NCBI GenBank assembly: GCA_026874595.1
Contig: CM049314.1
Span: 58,020,300 to 58,084,299, forward strand
DNA: 64,000 nucleotides
Origin: Sipunculus nudus
Lineage: Eukaryota > Annelida > Sipuncula > Golfingiida > Sipunculidae
Direction: 5' to 3'
Under the pieces are notes generated by a model, which was not told the DNA's origin, made no database searches, and worked only from the letters and a program-made list of their open reading frames with translations. The first letter of the stretch is position 1, and the number at the start of each line of letters is the position of its first letter. Of the stretch, positions 1 to 11,535 are shown one piece after another. The position numbers and the translations under genes were made by a program.

Positions 1-640
1 CTCTCCACAAATATCTGGCGAAATCACATAGTGAAACTGACTAAATCTATACGGGAAACATAAAACATTAGTTTTAAAGCCTTACTTAATTTTAATATAT
101 TTGGGACATATTTGAGTTAATAAATTTAGACAATTTATGGTAAATGTATGTTTGTATATATAAATAATATATGTGTGTGTGTTTGTTTATAAAAAAGTTG
201 TCTTAACTTTTTGATGGTTCAACGAGCATATTCAAAGAATTTGCTGGACAGGTTTATAGCGGGTTGACATCAGCTAAATTGTTTTGTAGTAATTTAAGTG
301 ATTTACTATACAGAGTATATATATACAGGCCAAAGTATTTAATTATAGAAATTTTACTTGGATACGCATAGATAGAGAGGGAAAACAACAATAGAGGGCA
401 ACACAGTGGGGAACAATGATTTAAATTCTGAACGTGTCACTCCTGTCATGAGATGATAAAAAAATGACCCTTTAGTATTACGCAGGGAACAGAAATATAT
501 GATAATACTTGTGTGTAATGAAATACTCTTGTATCAGCCACTGTTCTAACAAGATTTCAGGTTAACACCAGAATCATCTGTTAAACCTTTACAAATCACT
601 TAGAGAGTTCCTGAAATATTCATATCCTGTTCAGGGATTA
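1..640. other. AT-rich non-coding stretch
   Basis: No open frame, splice-linked exon or recognisable repeat boundary was found here. The DNA is AT-rich with short TG and TA runs near 150-185 and 315-325. Confidence 0.5.
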
Positions 641-643
641 GCG

Positions 644-784
644 GTCTGGTATTTTGTTTCAGCGGTCCTGGTCCGGTCCAAGGTTAAGTTGTCTGGTACT
701 TTGTGTTAGCGGTCCTGGTCCGGTCCAAGGATAAGCTGTCTGGTATTTTGTGCTAGTGGTCCTGGTACGGTCCAGCCCAAAATT
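644..784. repeat. Three-copy 47-bp tandem repeat
   Basis: The motif GTCTGGTATTTTGT followed by GCGGTCCTGGTCCGGTCC recurs at 644, 691 and 738, a constant 47-bp spacing with a few substitutions. Related GGTCC words continue to about 820, as in the GC-rich end of a small mobile element. No coding role is seen. Confidence 0.7.
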
Positions 785-789
785 ATTGA

Positions 790-2570
790 CTTGGGGGTCC
801 AAGCTGTCCGGACCGCACCCCTTCTACCTTGTGTAAGGAATGTCAACTCGTTAACAAGTAAATTTTGCACAATGTGGGTGTGATAAAAAATGTTTGTTAT
901 AATGCAACGATTCAGGTCTAGAACCTTTGCTTTTAAATGAGCAATTTTGTTAAGTTCCCTATGGAATTAAAAGTAACAAATATAAATGTTATGTTCGACA
1001 ATATGTACCAATCCTTGTCTTAGCTTAACATGCAGAGTGGAAATCAACAATTGTGTTATAAGTAAAAAAAATAAATAAAAGGTATGTTTTTCAAGCAGCG
1101 CCCGCGTCAATTTTAACCCCCACATAAAAAAAAAATATTTTGATTTTTATCTTTTACGAAGATAAAATAATTGTCACAGAATATTATGTGTTTGTTAAAT
1201 ATATATTCCATGCCATGATTTATCTCTTCACTTTAAGCCATCCTACTATTGTTTTAAGATATCTGCAGATGTACCACCCGTATGTGGATCTCCCCTGAAG
1301 AGTCCGACAAGATTGTCTCCCTTTATTGCCCTGGGTGAAAGTCTTTTTCATGACCTGGTCAAAACAGCCTATTATGAGGCCCCCGCTTACCTGAAAGCTG
1401 ACCACCGAACCGTGGGATATTGTCCACATGGTTGTTGAAACTAAAGTTGATTGTAAGGGCAACCATAGATAACTGTAAAAAGCTTTAACTACTTTAACAA
1501 CTTTAAAAAGCTGTACTACAGAGACCTATTTTGCTGCTAAAAAAATTGACGACTTGGTCTGCTCATCTACCAATGGCTCAACTACCAGTGCTATACCAGA
1601 GAGGACCAGGGACACTTGAGTCAGTATCTGGAGTTCCTGTTGGACCCTACCATATCACTCAGTATTAAGGTGAGCTCTCTTTTATATGCAATACTATTCA
1701 TGGGAAAATTCTCAAGAACCATCTATTATGTCGCCCAATTAATGTTAGTCTTTTATGGTCCTTTCATATTAAATACAGTTAATATCCATAGATAGGACGC
1801 TGTTGTAATTTACGTTGCGTATATAACAAATAGAATAAAGTTGGATGTTATTCAGTTTTGTCAAAGTCAAAACTAATAACTTAAAACGTCGAATATTTAA
1901 TTGGGTTTTCTTTCATTCTTTCCAGTGTGGTATTCCTGGAATATTCCACCCACATTGTCGTCTTCCGTCAGTTGAGGTCACCTTTTGAGAGGGGAGGACA
2001 CCCATAGCCAATTTTACTTTTAAGCTGTTAATAAAGTTCTTTTTTTTTGTTATCCCGTCTTCACCTGGTTTGTATGAAACTGTGATACTGTGCTGTAACA
2101 TATCATTAGGGCATTAAAGAAGCTGGGGCAAGGAACTTTGGGTTGTGTGAATAACCTGGAGTTGAATCCTTGACAATAATACAATTTTAATAAGTTTTCC
2201 TTTGTTATGTAGTGTTTTTACTTGTATAGAAAAAATGTGTAATCATCATGCTTTTCTCTGATCATATGACATTTTTATTGAAATATATAAAAATAATAAA
2301 AAACGCCCGCCAGCACGGATTTCTGAAAAAAAATGTGCCATAGCCTTTTGGGCCTTACAGCTTAGGATACAGGGCCCATGCCAGTATATTTACAAACGAG
2401 AACACACCGCTGAGCACGGACTTCGTGCATATTAACCTCATTACAATGTATGTAGTGATAATTAAACAAGATAATAAAACACATACAGAATTCTCAGGAA
2501 AACGTCATTTACCTTGAAAGTCACCTTGCTCTGGTGACTCTATCATTTTATATATATTAGATTTTGACCC
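790..2570. other. No supported gene; two weak exon-like patches
   Basis: A plus-strand stretch at about 1560-1668 runs into a good donor (AAG|GTGAGC) and reads open just before it, but it has an upstream in-frame stop and no partner exon. A minus-strand stretch at about 1397-1473 lies between a plausible acceptor and a GTAAGC donor. Neither product is recognised and no neighbouring exon supports them, so I do not call a gene. Confidence 0.3.
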
Positions 2571-2615
2571 GATTGCCCAGTGACTGTTAGTTTTCCGAGG
2601 CAACAGGAAACCCCC

Positions 2616-2695
2616 AGACAACTACCCCCTGGACAATTACCCCCCGGACAATTACCCCCCCAGGACAATTACCCCCTCGGACAACTACCCCCATG
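2616..2695 (+). repeat. Short minisatellite, unit about 15 bp
   Basis: The unit GGACAATTACCCCC and close variants is repeated about five times. The small open frame across it is only a by-product of the repeat. Confidence 0.75.
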
Positions 2696-2779
2696 GTATA
2701 ATAACACTTTTAAACGGCACACTCTCTTTAAAGACATTGTTTACCCAACGACAGTTCTAAACATTTCAGAACTTGTATA

Positions 2780-5070
2780 GTCAATTCGAGGGACTGAAAA
2801 AGATATTTTTTTACACGAAAGATGCTCCAAGATGGCACCTAGGAAGTCACAGGATGAAGACTGGATCTCCCAGGGTGACCCACTTAGGGAAATCTAGGCA
2901 CGGGCCCTTTACTTTGTGACAGGGTCTGAAGAACTGTCAAAGCTACACAGGCATCATTGTCATGAAAACTGTGGCTAGCATTAAATGTAATGGGGATAAG
3001 CTGACAAGCTTACATCTGACGTTATTACTGTAAAAGCTAAAATAAAACTTAAGTCAAAAAGCGTTAAAAAACATTTATCATTTCAAAATGTGGATTTTAT
3101 AAGGATTTTGTGTGACTAGTCATAGTTAAAATGATTATATTTTTAGGAAAATAATTAGAAAAAAACCCACTTTTTAATAGAAGTCATTTTGTTTAATCTC
3201 TAACTTAAATATTACTTAAATAAAATATGTCTAAGTCTGACAAAGACACCTCCTGTATTTAAAGGCACTACATGGTACCGGTAGGCACCAATTAGTGTAC
3301 CATACGTTAACTGCATAGGGCATTATCTGGGGCTTGTTGGGGAGGTTGAGGAGGGCGGAGAAATTTTTTTTTTTGTTTTTTTGGGGGGGAGGAGTTCAGA
3401 GTATATTGTATTCGTCTCTCTTCTGAGGGGAATAAAACGCATAATTATTTAAAGTGATTTCGCTGTTCCTTTATTAAGTTGATAGCTTCTTCTTATATTC
3501 CCTAAAGTCAGGAAATCTAAAATATGGTATGCGTCACTTGTTTCATTGAATCGTCATAAAGTTAGGCAAATGTGTGTTGCTTAATGTATGCAAACGGGGT
3601 TCATTTAATTCAAATTAATTATATTACCAACACACATATTTAAACTTTGAAATCTGCATTCTAAGGAATGCAGGATTGTGGGATGCTCCCCAAGAACCGT
3701 GTGTGAATTCACTTATTTAACCTATATTCCCAGGTTCAGTCGTGCATAAATGACTCATGAGGATAGTGAACATATCTGTACCGGTTTTCCTCTCTTGATC
3801 AGTCAATAACCTATAAACTGAATGATGTTCAGAACAAAGTCACTCTTCTTATCAGCTTCTGTGGCCATGGGGTAGAGCACAGGGCTCGAAGCCGGGAGGT
3901 CGCGGGGTAAGTAGATTTTCACGGTCGCCCCTACCCCTTAGGGTGAGCTCTTCCCGCCAAACAGGCGTGTATCACACACAAACGATTGCGTATTTGTGAG
4001 GGGGGGGGGGGGGTTAGTATTAAGATACAGCAATAGGGATGATAGCATACCCAGGACCCACCAGACCTCGCTCAAACCAGGAGTGCTACTGACCTGTCAC
4101 GTATTCCTTAACCGAACGCTGCAGATGCATATATACATTTAAACAAATATATGGAAGAGCATATAAAAATGCAGGCGGTTATCTCACTCGCTCTTCTTTC
4201 TAAGCTACAATGAGGTTATAATGGTTTAACCATTAACATTGGTTAAGGTACGTTAAACTTTTAACGTGGTGAGACCACGTTTCACTTCTTTCCACCACAT
4301 ACTCAACAAAACGAATTTCGATTCTATACATCCTGAGTATTTGATTCATTTTTTCTGAAGGTCGAAAGTGCTGTCTTGAAACCGAGTGACATTATCTGAT
4401 AATAATATAACCAATCAGGAGTAGCAAAGGCTCGGTATATTGAGTAGTTGGGACTTGCGAATATCTTGTTTAAGAAATCGAATTTGCAGTCCAGATACTT
4501 TTTTTGCAATTGCCCTTCCTAGGAATAGGATACAGTTTCGTTTCTGCAAAAGCATTACCTTTCTAAAACCTGTACAAAAGATCCAGACACACTTTAATGA
4601 GGCTAATAGGATTTGTTAATCCGTTAATCGTATTGTGTAGCTTACATAATTCGATTTACAAATTTTTATAATATATGTCTTTTCACTTAGGTAGCTGTTC
4701 GTTTCGCGTTTAAGAGCCGTCAATGCCTTATGTGTCTGTTAACATGCCTCAACTGACAACTTAAAGCATAGTTTTTTTTTGTGATTTCCTCAATGCTTAT
4801 TTTTTAAACATATCTTTCATAAACGAAATTGCTATAGTCACATAATTTCTTTAAATTATTTCCACTGTAGGTGGCTTCTATATACAATCATTTTATAAAT
4901 AAATCGTCATCAACCCAGCAATGATGATGTCATACCCTTGTTGTTTATCTCACTCAAAATTTGTACACCCTATATATAGCTGACGTCTTTTTTCAAAACA
5001 TGTTTCTTTATGTAAGGTACAAATTGTCATTCTTTGCTATTTTTTTTAGGGAAGGGGTAAGTATACCACA
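2780..5070. other. No gene seen
   Basis: The stretch is AT-rich non-coding DNA with a T/G-rich tract near 3361-3392 and a run of G at about 4000-4013. One possible tRNA-derived SINE head is listed separately. Confidence 0.5.
3850..3910 (+). repeat. Possible tRNA-derived SINE head
   Basis: The words GTGGCCATGGGGTAGAGC and GAAGCCGGGAGGTCGC resemble the D-arm and anticodon portion of a tRNA-derived SINE, but the B-box is broken (GGGGTAAG replaces GGTTCAA). No tRNA cloverleaf can be folded from it. The call rests on pattern resemblance only. Confidence 0.3.
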
Positions 5071-5074
5071 TTAA

Positions 5075-6180
5075 AACAAGTGGCCCATGGGCCACGACGC
5101 TCAGCTGAATTCGACTGGGTGCTCATGTCTTTTATTAATGTTATATTTCGTATGTGGGAATAGCCTATGGCTAATGTTACTACGTTGTGAAACGGATGGA
5201 ATTAAAAAATTTATTTTTTTTTATTCTGTATTTTGACATGTATTATAATAATGAAGTGACTATTCATTAAGAATTAAGTGAATTAGGTAATTGTCTTCAG
5301 GACTCAAGAAGACTTTAAAAGGACACCCCTGGATTTTGCAATGAAGCTTCTAAGGAAAATGGAAAATACAATTTGTAACCGGTCTGGGTGCTCAAAATAT
5401 CACATTTCTGGTCCGTAGCTCGCAGAATACAGGTTATCATGCCCTTACTTCAGGTTTCCAAGGAGATTTTCTAAGGATCTACCTGGATGTTATCTCATAA
5501 GAGTTCAGGTCTACAATGTGTTCCCTGTCTGGCTGCTTAAACTCATGCTTCTAGCCAGCAGCTTTCAGAACATAGGTCCCGATGACCTAATTTTAAATTT
5601 CAAAGGAGATTTGCCCAGGAATAATACATTAGAAAATCCCAGGCTTAACGGAATCAATTTATGACTGTTTGGGTTCTCATGTTATCGGTTTGTAGGTCGC
5701 AGAATACGGGTCTCCATGACCTAATTTCAGGTTTCTAAAGATATTTGCTCAGGACGTCCCAGATGGAACGTTAGGAGATGATAGGCCTAACAGATACAAT
5801 TTGTGCAAAATATGACATTTAGGGTGCTCATATGAAATTTTTCCACTATAGGTCACAGGATATATGTCACAGTGACCTAATTTCATGTTTAAAAGGACAT
5901 TTGCCAGGACCTCCCTGATTTTACGTTAGAGGATTCTAGGCCTAACGGATACAATTGTGTGTCCCGTGTGACTGTCTGGGTTCTTAAAAATCAAATGGGT
6001 TCGTAGGACGTAAAATACAGGTCCCCATGACATAAATTCTGGTTTCCAAGGAGATTTGCTCAGGACTTCTCTGGAGTTTCTAGGTCTAAAAGTTACGCTT
6101 TGTGCCGGACAATCGGACGGACGACAGGCAAAGGGTGATCGCTATAGCTCAGATGACTAACAGTCAGCTGAGCTAAAGAG
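5075..6180 (-). repeat. Dispersed mosaic repeat, first copy
   Basis: The left edge carries the palindrome GGCCCATGGGCC followed by a GCTCAGCTGA word. The right edge carries GGGTGATCGCTATAGCTCAG and CAGCTGAGCTAA. Between them lie degenerate units of about 170-185 bp containing a diagnostic block (ACCTAATTTCAGGTTTC, then AAGGAGATTTGC). The same block appears in reverse complement at 24.5-25.8 kb and 56.0-57.9 kb, so this copy is in the opposite orientation to those. No transposase is present. Confidence 0.7.
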
Positions 6181-6189
6181 AACTAGCGA

Positions 6190-8800
6190 AAACACAGGAT
6201 TTAAATATGCGACATTAGTCCCTACCAGCTTAATACAAATTTGTTTATCTTAGAGAACGGTGGATTTTCCTCGGGTGCAGCTAGTTTATGTTTATTTCCT
6301 ATGATCCGTTGAAAGACAAATACTTTTATCTTGGATAGCTTTCCTGTTGTGCTAGTGCCCTAACCTTCTGTTATTTCACTGTGAAATATTGAACATATTT
6401 CAAAAGGGATTACACCAAAAATAAAACAAGGGATGTAAATGGATTAGACTGGTTTCTAAAGATTATTGTAGAGCATATCTATCACCAAGCAGTAGCCTTT
6501 CATCCTAATCCATTGTATTTTAAGAAGCACCTTTCTTCAACAGGTATTTTGAAGTCCAATGAAATCCCTCAAGAGTACTTTGCTTTGTAGATAATAGACA
6601 GAAGCTGATTAATCCCATGTGAGGAGAACTGATATTATTTCTTTGATTAATTTCGAAGTAAAATTTGAAAACATCGGTTCGAATTTTCTCATTGAATGCA
6701 AACAGGTTTAAAAATGTAAGTGCAGATTTGTTAATTTATATCGCTAGAAAAGTGTTCCAGGGGAATAGCTCCTGAAAGACTGTATATGCGTACACATGAT
6801 AGAAAGAAAATACTTATTCTGATTTTTAATCTTTAAGATGACATGAACGCAGTCCACTATAATATTTCTAGACGGTTCTCCATATATTGGTATTGGAGAT
6901 TTAGCGATGGTTGGCCTGTTTTATTTGGATTTCCTACTATCTACCATGCTGACACATTATTGAATTTGTATTTTTATTCGTGAGACTAGACTGTTCGCAA
7001 TTAGTTTGCTCGAAAACAATTACTTGCGCTCCGTGTGGGACTGTTCTTTGATATGCTTTACTGGGATTATGCTTAAATATTTGCTTCAAGTTAGGCTGCT
7101 GGCCCCGTGGAATATCTGCTTTGTACTGCCTGGAGCCATCGGAGGACCCTGCTGTTATTAGGTGTTGTATATGATTTCCATATATGATAATAGACAACGT
7201 GAAAGTTTAAGATACTTTGTATAAATAGAAGCCCAGAGGACATCACAAAAGATCGTTTAGTTGTCAATTAAGGGTGTAGTCTAAGCCATGAAAACGAACA
7301 CAAGTAATGTGTGTCGGTGGAGGCTCTTACACGAGAAAATGCAACGTATAGCTGAAAAATCAATATAGAGGTAATATTTTGGCGGTAATTAGATTCTTCA
7401 TAAATATTTTATTCTTATATACATTTTTGGCGTTGGGAATTCCTTTGTCCCCTTGTAAAAGCACCCTATTCGTGCGCATTTGTTCTACCACTCGGTAGGC
7501 GAAGCCGTGTTACTATAGCGTGACATTACATGACTTGTATACGCATAAACATATGACCGATAAGGAGATTCTGGAGGAGGTTTGTAGGGTCCGACTACAG
7601 TATCTAGTTTTTCAATTTACAGATGAACTGCAAACAAGTAGGGCTGTAACATGCATCAACTTATCGACGCATTGAATCGAAGCCATTCATTAATCTATAG
7701 TCGAATCGGGCATGAAATAATCGATTAATTTCAATTATTGCATTTTTATTCATCTTCATACTTTAGGTCTCCAGCTCTTACCCAGAAACAGATAGACATA
7801 AACAGCAAAGATGGTTATGTAGCACCGTTATTCAACAAAGAAAGCCACCTTATATCATTGATTAGATGTTAGCACTATAATGGACGAGAAGATTTAAATA
7901 TTACTTGGTCTACATATATTCTCAGGTATATAAAAATCTTGACCTTTCAGCATCATATAGGATGAAAACTTTCAGAATATATACGTTTCTGACAGAATAT
8001 TGTGCCTCTTCACAATAATTGAATAGAGAATCGAACGGAAAGGCAATGAACGATAATGGATTTGAATCATAGACCCTAAGCAATTCACAGGCCTAGTAAC
8101 AAGGGTTCATGTTTTAATATTCCTGCAAATCCTAAAGCTATGCTTGCTGCCCCCCCCCCCCCCCCCCCACGAATTTCGGAGACCTTGCTTTAAAACAAAA
8201 AAAAAATGTTTTTTTTTTACAAAAAACAATACATTGGAATAAAACCCCCCTTAAAAACCATGGTTATCATGGAAACATACTTATCAGGGTGTAAACATTA
8301 ACCCACTTGCATGGTCAGTAAATGTAAAAAAAAAACAAAACATGTAACTCTCGATTCCTTGGAACTCATTTCTTACGTCAGCATGCAATAATGATTAATC
8401 CCCCATTCAACCAGTTAATCCTTTTCATGATGTTGAAATGACGACAAAAAGTGTTGGAGCACTATCAACTTGCACGTTTATCTTCAGCAATTCTAGAAGT
8501 TGGATCACGTAAACTATCCACAGAAGCACGGGCCTGTGTATCTTTACGACAGCACATTACGGATATTACACCGCAAAATAGATCCACAGGTTTATTAATA
8601 AATAAAATATGTTAACGCACAAGTACCTTCTCTTGGTTTTATGTGCCATGGGTGCTCTCGTGGCATACTGTTTATTTACTGCATTTACTTATTTTTGTTT
8701 TGTTATTTACACCCATCAGGCAAAATAGCTTTGTTTTCGGCGTAAAAGCATGCTATGTGAATGAATATGAGGGATGTTTATTTTTTACCTTCATAGGTGA
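6190..8800. other. No gene seen
   Basis: This is AT-rich non-coding DNA. A region at about 7630-7740 with repeated ATCGA words resembles the end of a hAT-type element but has no partner. A C homopolymer occurs at 8152-8169, with A and T runs after it. The minus-strand open frame at 6937-7197 has no recognisable motif. Confidence 0.45.
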
Positions 8801-8814
8801 ACCTTTTGTGTGGA

Positions 8815-9515
8815 GAATGTGACACAGTGTCAATGAGGACATAACCAGGCCGATAATCAAGGGTAACTGGACTCCGCCACATAAACTATGTGTGGAGAAA
8901 GTGACACATTGTCACCGGGGATATTACCCGGCCGATAATCAGGGGAAACAGGGCTCCGCTACACAAACTATATGTGGAGAATGTGACACATTGTCAACGA
9001 GGACATTACCGGGCCGATAATCAGGGGAAACAGGTCTCCGCCACACAACTATGTGTGGAGAATGTAACACAATGTCAACGAGGACATTACCGGGCCGATA
9101 ATCAGGGGAAACAGGGCTCCGCTACTCACCCTATATGTGGAGAATGTAACACAATGTCAAGAAGGATATTACCCAGCCGATAATCAGGGGAAACAGGGCT
9201 CCGCTACACAAACTAAATGTGGAGAATGTGACACATTGTCAACGAGGACATTACCGGGCCGATAATCAGGGGAAACAGGTCTCCGCCACACAACTATGTG
9301 TGGAGAATGTAACACAATGTCAACGAGGATATTACCCGGCCGATAATCAGGGGAAACAGGGCTCCGCTACACAAACTATATGTGGAGAATGTGACACATT
9401 GTCAACGAGGACATTAATGGGCCGATAATCAGGGGAAACAGGTCTCCACCACACAACTATGTGTGGAGAATGTAACACAATGTCAACGAGGACATTACCG
9501 GGCCGATAATCAGGG
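8815..9515 (+). repeat. Cysteine-coding minisatellite, left part
   Basis: About eight or nine near-identical units begin with TGTGGAGAATGT. Unit starts measured at 8973, 9054, 9136, 9218 and 9299 give alternating spacings of 81 and 82 bp, so the true period is a dimer of about 163 bp. In one frame a unit reads as about 27 residues with two cysteines (C-VENVTQCQRGYY-ADNQG). The extra base in every second unit breaks that frame, so the array cannot code continuously as it stands. It resumes at 15988 after the inserted LTR element. It may descend from a short cysteine-rich (EGF or GCC-like) exon; that is inference. Confidence 0.8.
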
Positions 9516-10014
9516 TGTAGCTGCTTATTTATTCTGGGAGGAAATTGGGCTTGGGCAGCATGCACTCGCACAATTTAAAGAGATAAAATAACACTTTCTT
9601 ACTGGAATAAAACTTAAGCCTAAACCTTCAAAATATCAGGACTGCATATTATTATCTAAACTTATAATTGAAACAGAAAGGTACTTACCAGACTAGATAA
9701 AAGGACTGCTCTTTGGTTGTGGGTGGCTCTTCACCTGGGTAGCCGACATTGTCGTAAAACCAACCCCAAGGTGAAAAAGAAGCCATATACCCTCTGCCTG
9801 CCACAGAGGGCAGGCATAGGGTTCCACTGCTCGATGATCCAAGAGAGACCGGAATTGCCAGGGCAAGGGGGTTTTATCTCTGAGGGGCAGAAGGCGAAGT
9901 CCTTAGCTGCCTGTGATTGGCTATGGGGCATCTCTATGTTTACTGTCAATCAGTGTTTATGCCCCACCCCTGCATGACCAACTGAGGTCCAGGTCAAAGG
10001 GCAAGAATGTTACA
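9516..10014 (-). repeat. 3' LTR of copy 1 (element orientation)
   Basis: This 499-bp terminal repeat ends in TGTAGCTG and TGTTACA on the plus strand. On the minus strand it carries AATAAA close to its end, a possible polyadenylation signal, and a splice-donor-like CTGGTAAGTA. The open frames of 86 and 72 residues in it are duplicated in the other LTR and are not genes. Confidence 0.9.
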
Positions 10015-11009
10015 TCCTTCCCCCCTATAGGGAAAATTTTACACTTCAGTGGAAAATTTTGCAATAGCAGTCATAATATCTAGCCTTTGGAAAGGAGGGA
10101 TTGTTTTTGTTTGTTTGTTGTATGACCAAAACATGGCTGGCAGGCTGTGTATAGGCTGTTAGCCGGCTACCCAACCCCTAACTCCCATGTTGGGAGGGGG
10201 GAGGTAGGTTTATCCAATGCTACAACAGCGGGTAGGGAGTGTTCTCTCCCCACACAGTACCCCCAGTGTTTAGGGACTTTGCAGTCTGATAGTTGTTTTG
10301 AAAGTTCAGGGATTGTGTAATTTTTATTGCACATTCAAAAACAATATAAAACATTCAAAGACACATCAATGATATTCAACATGCACCAGGTACAATAAGT
10401 TGTTACATGTTACAGTCCATTAGTGAGCCAGGTGGCCATAAAGGATTTAATAACATATCAGTCCAGTTGGTGGCGCCACAGGCCTCAGTATTAACTCAAG
10501 GTGTTCTGCATTTAAAAAAGCGTCCAATATCTGGCTGTAGTGGAATGTTGGCTCAGGTTGCAGCTTGCTGTAGCAGAAGAGCTGAGCCGGACCACACTGG
10601 AAAGGCTGCACTGATGGCTGACAACTGGTTCATGCGAAAATGGAGCCTCTGAAAATAAAATACAAGAGCGCAGTATCTGTCCTTATGACACAAGTATAAT
10701 TTTTGCGGCAATAACCTAGACATGACTATTTAAAAAAAATAGCTCTCACAAAAAATTATACATAATCAAACATAAAGAATGATGATAAGCGGCCCCTTGG
10801 TAAAACATTAAAACAGTTAAACACTTGATCTAAGTTTTCAACTATACATTATTAAATAAAAATGACAGCGGTTACATAAAGGGACCCTCCAATAGGCATA
10901 ATCTGGGCTCAATTCTCCGTTTTATATGGAGTATATAAAACTAGGGGTAACTATGGTCCCCAAAAGTTGTATAGCCCGAAGATACAAGATTGGCAAAAGT
11001 CACCAACGT

Positions 11010-11535
11010 ATCAGATTTAATGGACAGTATTTTCTTTGTGCCCTGTCAGGCCTCACGACTGTAACGGAATTTATTTAGAGCCCCGTCTGGCTGAAACATG
11101 CCCCCTCATTGGGCTAATTAATATTTCGACCACTGGTCTACTAATACAGCGAGATTCGCTCGCACACTGTATCATCATCTGATCAGTGTTTAGACGTATA
11201 TGCTTTACCCTCGGGTAAGCTTTTCATAAACAGTATTTATTCTGTGCCCTGTTTGGCCTCAAAATACAGACGGTATTTTAGGCCCCGCACGGCCGAAACA
11301 TGCCCTCTCACTGGGGTGAAATAATAAGTCCATTGGTCGACTTATCTAGCGAGATTCACTCGCACACTGTATCATCATCTGATCAGTGTTTAGACGTATA
11401 TGCGTTACCCTCAGGTAAGCTTTTCATAAACAGTATTTATTCTGTGCCCTGTTTGGCCTCAAAATCTAGACGGTTTTTTTTTAAGCCCCGCTCGGCTGAA
11501 ATATGCCCTCTCACTGGGCTAAAATACGAACTACA
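11010..11535. repeat. 200-bp tandem repeat inside LTR element
   Basis: The block CGCACACTGTATCATCATC recurs at 11161 and 11361, a 200-bp period. A third, partial copy lies to the left. Each unit also holds AAACAGTATTTATTCTGTGC and a GCCCCGCNCGGC-type stem. The same array occurs in copy 2 at about 41340-41860, so it belongs to the element. Confidence 0.75.

Noticed and set aside
1560-1668. Possible plus-strand exon ending in a GTGAGC donor
   Set aside because: It has an upstream in-frame stop, no acceptor in the right frame, no partner exon and no recognised product.
1913-2101. 62-residue minus-strand frame
   Set aside because: It shows no family motif, no linked exon and a T-run by-product (KKK).
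9717-9977. 86-residue frame duplicated at 15690-15950
   Set aside because: It lies inside the LTR and its duplication only reflects the two LTR copies. It is antisense to the element's orientation.
10407-10652. 81-residue frame, identical in copy 2 (42218-42463)
   Set aside because: Both copies are in the same recent element, so identity does not show selection. The frame is antisense to the element and has no motif.
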